Shown piece after piece: positions 56,754-64,000 of a stretch of DNA of 64,000 nt. Under the pieces are notes generated by a model. That model did not search any database. It was not told where the DNA came from and saw only the letters and a program-made list of their open reading frames with translations. The first letter of the stretch is position 1. Each line of letters begins with the position of its first letter. The translations under genes and the position numbers were made by a program. Location of the stretch: assembly GCF_024362695.1 (NCBI RefSeq), contig NC_065423.1, positions 241,001 to 305,000 on the forward strand, given 5' to 3'. The DNA comes from Pectinophora gossypiella. Lineage: Eukaryota; Arthropoda; Insecta; Lepidoptera; Gelechiidae.

Positions 56754-57716
56754 TTAAAATAATTTGTTTAAATCATTGACAGAGTTAATAATAAATACTT
56801 TAGATTCATCGTCTTTACGCACATGAATTTTACAAAACTTGACCCAGATATACAAATACTTTTTTGCTTTTAAAATAGATTTAGTTTCGGTCAGTAACTT
56901 TTTAAATTCAGGTGTCAGGTGATCATTCACAAATATTTTATGAGTAAGGTCCTTAAAGCCCACTTCACTGGCCAATATGGACTTTTTTGCCCGAGCAGAA
57001 GCGACGAAATCCTCCTTCACGTAACGGTTGGCAAAGGTTACTATTATTAGCTTTTCTTTCGAATTGAATGCTGGGACTCGGGAGATGTAATTAATTTGCG
57101 ACTTGTTCACTGTAAAATTAACTGCCTTACCAATGTCTTCCAGGACTGCAAATAGGTTCTCGTTCTTCCTACACGGAATACCTTTTATCTCGACGTTATT
57201 AACACGCTGCCATTGATCCCTGCTCGCAAGTTCCCACTTCAGGCCACTCATCTCGTCGCTCAATAAGGATACCTTTTCCTGTAGATTTGTGACCGCAGAT
57301 ACCCTCCCCTCAACCTCGTTCAATCTCGTGGAATATTCATCGAGTTTAGAACTGCTGAAGTCGCACGACGCTTGGACGTCAGCTAGGTCCTTCTTGATGT
57401 CTTTGATATCTTGCACCAAAGAGGGAATGCTTGAGAGCTGACGTTTCATGTCCTGTAACTCGTGCATGATGGACTCCAGGGTAACCGGCTCACGTGACTG
57501 GGAAGCATCCTTCTTGGGTACTGGGGAAGCATCCCTCTTACACGAAGGGGAAGCATCTTTTTTGCACAAGGGACACCTCCAAACAGCCCTGCGTTCCGCG
57601 CCCAGCTTCCTGTGCCCAGTTTCGGTTATCCCAGCACAGCAGAATCCAAAGTGTTTCCTGCACAATCCACATTGGGCACTGTCGAATATTTGAAGGGAGC
57701 AGATAGCACAATCCAT
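56754..57716 (-). CDS. LINE ORF1: PHD-finger and FP25K-like protein, 320 aa
   Basis: Probable RNA-binding/chaperone protein of the LINE particle. The ATG at 57716 is chosen; the frame is open upstream only with a TTG. Residues 3-51 form a PHD-like finger (C3, C6, C16, C19, H22 or C26, H35, C48, C51, with RCPLCKK at the end). Residues 52-70 carry a short KKDASP-type triplicated repeat, residues ~75-165 a coiled coil, and residues ~165-310 resemble the C-terminal domain of baculovirus FP25K-like proteins (IKGIPCRKNENL, VTFANRYVKEDFV), which also occurs in ORF1 of CR1-type elements. Complete and uninterrupted. Confidence 0.88.
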   Translation of the reverse strand: MDCAICSLQIFDSAQCGLCRKHFGFCCAGITETGHRKLGAERRAVWRCPLCKKDASPSCKRDASPVPKKDASQSREPVTLESIMHELQDMKRQLSSIPSLVQDIKDIKKDLADVQASCDFSSSKLDEYSTRLNEVEGRVSAVTNLQEKVSLLSDEMSGLKWELASRDQWQRVNNVEIKGIPCRKNENLFAVLEDIGKAVNFTVNKSQINYISRVPAFNSKEKLIIVTFANRYVKEDFVASARAKKSILASEVGFKDLTHKIFVNDHLTPEFKKLLTETKSILKAKKYLYIWVKFCKIHVRKDDESKVFIINSVNDLNKLF

Positions 57717-57839
57717 GATTGAAGATGAAGAATAGAAATAATTTATAAACAAAATCAGCAGAAAAAAGGTTGACAATATATGAAATGTGCGCGCACGATG
57801 CGTATGTGCTACCTAAACAAGTGCTCGGAAGCGACTGTA

Positions 57840-60632
57840 ATTTACTTAATATGGCATTTTGAATAGCAATTTTATTTTTATATCTTGTATTGTAAGTATG
57901 CCTTTCACTTGCGACCGTCAGTACATTTAATAACCCTTTATTATTTAACTTATTAGCTCAAACGCGTGCACCAACTCGCAGTGGAGCAGTGTAGTAGATA
58001 CGCTCCGTATCCCATCTTGTTGGTCGAAGGACGATCGGAGACCTGTACTCAGCAGTGGGCCATATATAGGCTATTTACCTTTATGTTGATATCGTTTATG
58101 TCGTGTACCATAGAAGGGAAGCTACAAGGAAAGAGAGAAAGGGGAAGAAGAAGCTTACATGGAACAGATTAAAGAGATGGCGAACGTCGTGTCTTATAAG
58201 GAAGTGAAGGAATTGGTCTTTGATAGACAAGAATGGAGAATGTTACACCGACAAGAGCGTGGCTCTTAAATAAGGGATGATGTTTATGTATCTATGTACA
58301 TCAACATAAATGCTAAGCCGATTTAGCATTAGAATCCGTAGCTGTTTGAAGCTCGGCTGGACATAGGCCTGCCTAGTTTGCCATATTGTAGTGGTTATGC
58401 TAATATGACCTAGATATTGCCAACACTAGTTCCACCCACCTGGTACGGCTGTATTATTAAGTAGATGGCCGCTTTCAGCCACTGCTCTATCAACGTCACA
58501 TCCAACTTATAAACAGAAGTTTTTGTTATTTTGGTGTTTTTTTTTTATATGATGGTGTTAATAGGGCCCAGCAGTAGCATGGTGCAGGCTGGTAATAATA
58601 ATAAATGACTTAGGCCACGCACGCCTTCCACAAGTCTAGGACTCTTATAGGCCAAAAGTTCAGTCGGACTTTTTTGTATCAAAAATAAAATCTTTATAAA
58701 ATAGTCGAAGATTTATCCAGTTTATTCCCATAGCACATACTTATTACGTCTGCAAAGTTTTGGAAAATGTTTGTGGTACTTCAGTGGAATCTTCGCTCGC
58801 TCCAAGAACTCTTTGTTATTTCACAAGTAATTTGTAAAGGTTACCCCTGGCTTTCACTAGAGCATCGTGAATTCTTTTTGCACGTTTGGGCTTTGTCTCT
58901 GCTTGGTATATTGTAAAGGGCATTCAGAAAGCTGTTCTATGTGACGTTCGGTTATGCTTCCCTAGTACTTGGTGAACAAAATAGACCATGTACCAAAGCC
59001 TTGTGTAAGCCCCCGGTTGAAAGGAATTGGCCGTCCAGTTAGGTATTTGTGCTGGACGTACGAACTAGATGGTCAGCCTGAAGCTGACCATGGCCCATGA
59101 ACGCCCTACACCGAGGGGGTGCTGATCGCCGCAACAGGGAAATAAAAATGCTTCTTACAAATCTTCAAATTCTGAGGAGCGAGGCACCGCAGGAGAGCCC
59201 GGAGACGTCGAGAATGCGCGCGCGATAGGAACCAACTGACCCGAGTATTTTCAAATGACATCCTTATATACGAATGACGTACTTACTCTACTCCTAGTTG
59301 TGCCTCACTTCTCTGTTCTTTATTTTCATTATGATATTGACATATTTTCTCTTATAACTATTATTCTAATAGGAATTTACAAACAAAAACTATCTTAAAT
59401 TGATGATATTCTACTTTCCTAATAAAAACATATCATAAATAGTATTTCTCTTCTAAATTGTTTCGCTAATCCAGAATTTTCATGACTGTTTGGGGTGAAG
59501 CCCCTTAAAAATGGATCATCTTTTCAATATATTTCCTTAGGTAAATGAAAGACACGAACATGACAAGTTTTATTTAAAAGTGCATACTTAAAACTACATA
59601 TCACAACATTATTTCAAGCATTCAAATACCGAAAACAATAATTATTCAACAAAAACCTTACATCTCTAAGTGAAAATGATACCAAAATAGAACAAAAACA
59701 AAACTTAATCTAAATCATTTTCCTCCAATCACAATTTCTGCAGTCTGTCCTGCTCTTTAGGTCCTTTTCTTTCACGATTCTTTGTCTCTATTACGCATTG
59801 CGTCTCACTCTAACATACACATTAAATGAAGATAACAAGGATTTCTAACAAAATTTCACTTTTGATCGTCAATCAATACAAATTACACTATAAGTCATTC
59901 ACTAAGAAGAAAAAAGTCAATCATTACGAACAGAAAGTCATTCATCGCGAACAGTATTATTACAGAATTCTTCAGCATATTTCCCAAAGAATTTTCCGCC
60001 TTGACTTTCCGAAGCTTAGAAATTTTCAATAAAATACTGGTTTTAAAACTACTTCCATGAAAGTGCACTTTGCATAAATTACTTGGAGCACGCGGACTTT
60101 ACAAATTTTTCACCTGAACGGTAACATTATCACACCAAACACAGCTTTGGTATTTCTTTATGGAATTTATGCGAGGTCGGGTAGCGCGAACAAATTGGCT
60201 GGAACATGGCAAACAGGGCCGGACTACATCTATTTACATTTCAAACAGCCAGGGCCGCACTCTGTATAAAACACGTTCCGCTGGTCCAGCGGTATGTGTT
60301 CTTTACACCGACCGCACCGAAGCCGTGGAATAATAATATTTTCTGAAAAAGGATCACAATTGTAGTGGATTTCATACTCCCTCAGGAGCGTGGTAGATTC
60401 GCGTGAAAGTCCAAGAACGTCGAGGACTTGACCAGCTCTTGGGATGTTTCCAAGACATGGTCATGACTACATCCAGAAACCGCTCGTAATTGTACAAGAC
60501 TGATAGGAGTGCATAATCGATGGAGACCGATGTAACTAACATTTTCGGTGTATTGAGAGTCGACTTTTACACTGACAAAGATCAACTCTGGATTATGAAG
60601 CTTGAATATATCAGCCAGTATAGAATTTATTT
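57840..60632. other. Non-coding stretch with RTE-type LINE remnants
   Basis: 57955-58085 carries a plus-strand LINE tail (CTCGCAGTGGAGCAGTGTAG ... CAGTGGGCCATATATAGGCT). 58100-58265 is listed separately. About 58340-58400 repeats part of the tail (GCTCGGCTGGACATAGGCCT). From 58.5 to 60.6 kb I see nothing recognisable, apart from a mildly GC-rich patch at 59030-59230. Confidence 0.55.
58100..58265 (+). pseudogene. RTE-type LINE C-terminal coding remnant
   Basis: Translating plus-strand frames with one or two shifts gives EGKLQGKRERGRRR...EQIKEMANVVSYKEV...EWRMLH, the pattern of the C-terminal tail of RTE/BovB-like reverse transcriptase frames (GK..GRR...W..L). Frame shifts and stops show it is dead. 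The 3' tail sequence of the same class sits just upstream, so the two pieces are rearranged or from different copies. Confidence 0.5.
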
Positions 60633-60903
60633 GGCCTCCGTGGTTCAGTGGTTGAGCGTTGGGCTCACGATCCGGAGCTCCTGGGTTCGAATCCCGGTGG
60701 AGACATATAAAAAAAACTTTGTGATCCCTAGTTTGATTAGGACATTACAGGCCGATTACCTGATTGTCCAAGAAGTAAGATGATTCGTGCTTCGGAAGGC
60801 ACGTTAAGCCGTTTGTCCCGGTTACTACTTACTGATGTTGGTGAGTAGTCGTTACATCAGCCATGTTAGGGGCCTTTGGCGGCTCAATAATCACCCTGTC
60901 ACC
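60633..60903 (+). mobile_element. tRNA-derived SINE, 5' part (split by a LINE)
   Basis: Clean head with A box GTGGTTCAGTGGTTGAGCG and B box GGGTTCGAATCCCGGTGG, and body GATTCGTGCTTCGGAAGGCA, interrupted after AATCACCCTGTCACC. The missing 3' part resumes at 61918. Confidence 0.9.
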
Positions 60904-61761
60904 ACGCTGTGTCTGTGCACGCTGCACGCGGGCACCGACCTCACCGCCATGCTGCGGCTCGTGCAGCAGGATATCGACAGTGTAGTCAGATGGTCTCATG
61001 ATAACGGCATTGTACTAAATACTGACAAAACTAAATTATTAATTATTCATTCACCTTATTCTAGATTACCGGATAACGTTTGTTGTAACTTAGTTACGCA
61101 TAGTTTCACTTGTCTTCATAGTAATAATAATATTTGTGACTGTAAACCTATCGAAAGAGTACCATTTGTGACCTATTTGGGTATGAGAGTGGACGAGCAT
61201 TTTGCTTGGACCTACCACGTAGATTATATATGTAATAAGTTAAGAATACTACTTGATAAATTCTATCATCTCAGATTTAAAGTTCCTACTAATATACTAA
61301 AATGTATGTATATGGCTTTGGTTGACTCCATAGTGTCCTATGGGCTGGATTGCTATGGTTTAACCTTTAAGTCACATATAAATAAAATAGAATCACTTCA
61401 AATAAGATTTCTCAAATTACTAGTCAGTAGGAAAACAAAAAATAAGTGTAATGGAAATTATACAATACTATTTAAGATTTGTAATGTACTTCCAGTTAGT
61501 CTAAAGCACATCTATTTATTAATATTAAATAACCACAGCAATCCAGACCATAGAGAACTTGTTGAGCATGGCCAGTGTACGCGGACGATGTCGACGGGCA
61601 GGTATGTTGTACCACGAGTTAACAACTACTTCGGTGACAGAACACTTCGTAAACGCATACCGTATCTGTACAACATGCTGCCGGTCGACATACGTCAGGA
61701 GTGCAATATAAATAAATTTAGAAAATCTTTATTTAAACATCTCATGCAAAAGATCTCTTAG
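60904..61761 (+). pseudogene. C-terminal part of a LINE reverse transcriptase
   Basis: The frame is open from inside the SINE to the stop at 61761, but only from about 60904 is it element sequence. It contains the post-motif-C region: DLTAMLRLVQQDIDSVVRWS, then the primer-grip-like LNTDKTKLLIIH, the LGMRVDEHFAW block typical after the FADD motif, and the thumb with YGLDCYG. Endonuclease, palm motifs A-C and ORF1 are lost by 5' truncation, so it is a dead-on-arrival copy. The remaining coding part is uninterrupted, suggesting a fairly recent insertion. Related to Jockey/CR1-group enzymes; clade not settled. Confidence 0.85.
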
Positions 61762-61914
61762 CTGTAAGTTAACTTTAAGTATCTTAAACATAATAACATT
61801 AAGCGAACTCCACTCCCACAGACAAACCGAGGAATTGGTTTTGTGGGGTTTTTATTGTACCCATATTTTCTGTATTTCTCATGAAAAATAAACATTTTAC
61901 TTACTTACTTACTT
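60904..61914 (+). mobile_element. 5'-truncated LINE inserted in the SINE
   Basis: Starts within reverse transcriptase coding sequence and ends with a TTAC tetranucleotide tail (CTTACTTACTTACTTACC). ACC occurs at both junctions (60901-60903 and 61915-61917), so the target duplication is very short or the insertion was nearly blunt. Confidence 0.85.
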
Positions 61915-61917
61915 ACC

Positions 61918-61964
61918 AGGGTTGATGAGGTTGGTAATTCACCTCACAACTCACACGACAGAAG
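61918..61964 (+). mobile_element. tRNA-derived SINE, 3' part
   Basis: AGGGTTGATGAGGTTGGTAA and CACCTCACAACTCACACGA continue the SINE from 60903, ending in GACAGAAG. Confidence 0.9.
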
Positions 61965-64000
61965 TATAGAATCCGGTGTTTTGGTATTGTGGATCAATGT
62001 TAGATCGGAGATGATATCTCAGGTCTTTGTCTTCTGGTGAGTTATGAATGTGGTCACCACGCCACGAATTATAAGCGTGCGAATTGGTATCTATCTGCCT
62101 ATATCTAGTGTGCAGTAGTACGATCGTGTCCGTCCCGTCACGTTTAGTTGCCCCGTGAGGCCAGCCACAGGCGACAGTAGCGTGTAGTGCGGGTGTAATT
62201 GTATTCGGAAGCCATTGTCCCGCCGTGAAGTTGCCATCTATCCGAGTGGGCCGGCTTACCAGCCAGATTGTCATGCAAAAAGTTTGCTGCCGAGGATTGT
62301 TGTTTGTGATAGAATGAAGGTTTTCATGTATTGTTTCCGAATTGTCTTTCGATATTAGTGGCTATTTTTTTAATTTCTAGCCTAGAAACAAAATATAAAC
62401 TTAGAACCAGGCTAGTCAGATGAAATACACAGCTAGAGGATTTGAGTAAACACCCACCCACCAAGCTGAATTAATTTATATATTATATTTTTTTTCATTC
62501 ATAAGTCTATGATTTGTAAACAATTTATTTAAACAATTTGTTTTGATTCGTATCAAAAGTGACTATAAGTTGTATGTATTATGTCTCTACCTACCCCAAT
62601 AGGTAGTTGTGCGAATTTGATTTATTAAGACAGTTTATAAGTCTATTAATACTTAATCAACAACTTACAAGTGTTCGTAATCATTAAATCCAAAACTCCA
62701 TTAAGACGATTGAATTCACCAGCTAAAAATAGTCTTCGCAATTAAACACTCAGTCGCTAAACCTCGGCAATTAGTTTGATTCCTCGCCATTTCCTCTTGA
62801 GATTGTGTGGGAACACACCATTTCATCTCTCTCGCAATCACACGGCTTAATAAATTTATGCGTCTTTTGACGTGGCTCGACCTTTTACAACCACACTCAC
62901 CCTATCAAAACCCTTTACCACGCTACTAACTTTCTTACAACTATGTACTGCTCCACCGCGCCCACTGCTGCGTTTACTTGTAATGTTATTTACGTTTGTC
63001 TCTGTGAAGCGTTAATGGATGGTGAATATGCATTTATGTAGTATGTGAATGTGCAAAGAAAATATCACGTGAGCGTTAGGGTAGGTGCAGCAATAATGGT
63101 ATATGTGCTTAGCGCTTTAATTAAGGGTTGCGAGGTGGCGGGACCTAATTAGAGAGGCGAAGGTAACTCGGGTTAGGTGTTCAAGTTGAGAACCTTGTTA
63201 CAGATTGCAGCAAGTGTGCTGCTTAACTGCGTGTCGCGTGTAGTTACCTACTTGATAGAGGTGCTTTGTAAAGGCTGTGTTGTTTGTATAGTTGTTTGCT
63301 GTCGTAGAAAATATATTTACGGTGAAGACAAAATTAATTAGTTTTTTTTTTACGTTTATAGACAAATTAAATTTGTGTTTTGAAGTGTTGCGTTGTCAAT
63401 TTGTGACTGATGGATAGACTATAAAAAATGTTTGTTAGTTATTTCATTCTTTCCGTTCCATTTTCAACCGCAGGCGGTCTGCATTCGAATTGCCAGCTTG
63501 TTGCAAAATAGTTGCACTTTTTAATTTTCCAACTACCTGGCACACTGAAATTTAAATTCAAATTCAAAAATATCTTTATTCAATAGCTAACATAGTAACA
63601 CTTCGAATCGTCAATTTTTACACAACAAACGTCTCATCGGCCTAAAACTACTGCAGCTTCTCACAACCTGTATAGCAGGGGAAACGAAGCTGCAAGAAAA
63701 ACCTCGGCACAGGGCCCTAGACGTTCTTTTAAAACAATATAAACATAAAATATTGTTATACAATTGAGTAATTTAGCTGCCTAATATCAAGTGTTTCTGA
63801 TTTTTGCCCGTTTTCAGTAATATATGTATCCCTGGATTTCGCTCATAATGAGCATCTAAAGTTACTTTTGTAAGGGAAAACAATAGATAGAATTTTTGAA
63901 AACGGCCGCATGTTAACTGAGATCATTGTCAAAATATTATACATTTTCGACCATGGCCATATTTCCGTTCGTTACTCTCAACATGCTCAACTTTCTGCCT
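61965..64000. other. Non-coding stretch with one LINE 3' end
   Basis: Bases 61970-62280 are GC-richer and hold a 107-codon minus-strand frame starting MTIWLVSRPTRIDGN with no recognised domain; I do not call it a gene. A minus-strand LINE 3' end lies at 63549-63720 (AATTCAAATTCAAAAATATC; ACTACTGCAGCTTCTCACAA), the same family as at 40217. Other sequence is AT-rich without recognised features. Confidence 0.55.
63549..63720 (-). mobile_element. LINE 3' end (5'-truncated copy)
   Basis: On the minus strand it ends in AAAGATATTTTTGAATTTGA-type tail repeats, preceded by TTGTGAGAAGCTGCAGTAGT and CGAGGTTTTTCTTGCAGCTT. Shared with 40217-40345. No coding part remains. Confidence 0.65.

Larger units (their letters stand above)
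53145..57830 (-). mobile_element. Full-length CR1/Jockey-group LINE
   Basis: Minus-strand element with ORF1 (PHD-type finger plus Baculo_FP-like domain), ORF2 (endonuclease plus reverse transcriptase) and an AAAT-type simple repeat tail (53148-53174 on the plus strand reads TTTATTTATTTATTTATTTA). Both frames are uninterrupted. The 5' end is not sharply visible; about 57780-57840 is an estimate from the leader upstream of ORF1. It is about 4.7 kb, as expected for a complete member. Confidence 0.85.

Noticed and set aside
60633..60710. Functional tRNA gene
   Set aside because: A and B boxes are present, but the acceptor stem does not pair well and the sequence runs straight into the SINE body seen at five other loci.
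61951..62274. 107-codon minus-strand frame
   Set aside because: Overlaps the 3' end of a SINE, no recognised domain; could be an exon but nothing supports it.

Overview
The window looks like nuclear DNA of a lepidopteran insect (moth or butterfly). The evidence is indirect but consistent: AT-rich non-coding sequence, abundant tRNA-headed SINEs, CR1/Jockey- and RTE-type LINE tails, and other dispersed repeats I recognise from lepidopteran genomes. Nothing is prokaryotic. I could not identify a conserved host protein gene; every long open frame belongs to a transposable element. The window is best read as an intergenic or intronic region packed with mobile elements of different ages, plus one or two weak candidates for host first exons.

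Layout. 0-17 kb: two ~0.95-kb segments in inverted orientation (about 112-1080 and 16050-17024) bracket 15 kb of non-coding repeats; their outer ~430 bp is about 98% identical while the inner part is clearly more diverged. Inside lie palindromic MITEs (5.0-5.5 kb, 8.3 kb), SINEs and a MITE with repeated CCTAGGAAAT-like motifs (13.6-14.2 kb). 17-26 kb: SINE fragments and old repeats, with one candidate host promoter/first exon at about 19.2 kb. 26.0-26.65 kb: an internally deleted hAT element with a perfect 8-bp target duplication. 31.7-34.6 kb: a Helitron-like element that has itself received an intact mariner (33,236-34,530). 34.8-40.1 kb: a complete DIRS-type tyrosine-recombinase retrotransposon on the minus strand with gag, RT/RNase H/methyltransferase-like and recombinase frames, split inverted terminal repeats and an internal complementary region. 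Its gag appears to contain a 341-bp spliceosomal intron. 41.25-42.42 kb: a DNA transposon whose ends are built of repeated ATTTCATGAAAT palindromes. 45.28-46.95 kb: a giant palindrome made of two head-to-head copies of the 5' half of a Tc1-like element. 47.0-47.4 kb: another paired palindromic MITE. 52.1-52.35 kb: an 11-bp-unit minisatellite. 53.1-57.8 kb: a full-length CR1/Jockey-group LINE on the minus strand with two intact frames. 60.6-62.0 kb: a 5'-truncated LINE inserted inside a SINE.

Functionally, three elements look structurally intact and possibly recently active: the mariner, the DIRS element and the 53-58 kb LINE. The others are non-autonomous or broken. The strongest points for follow-up are the DIRS element with its frame-preserving gag intron, the Tc1 palindrome encoding only DNA-binding domains, and the unevenly conserved 17-kb inverted pair.
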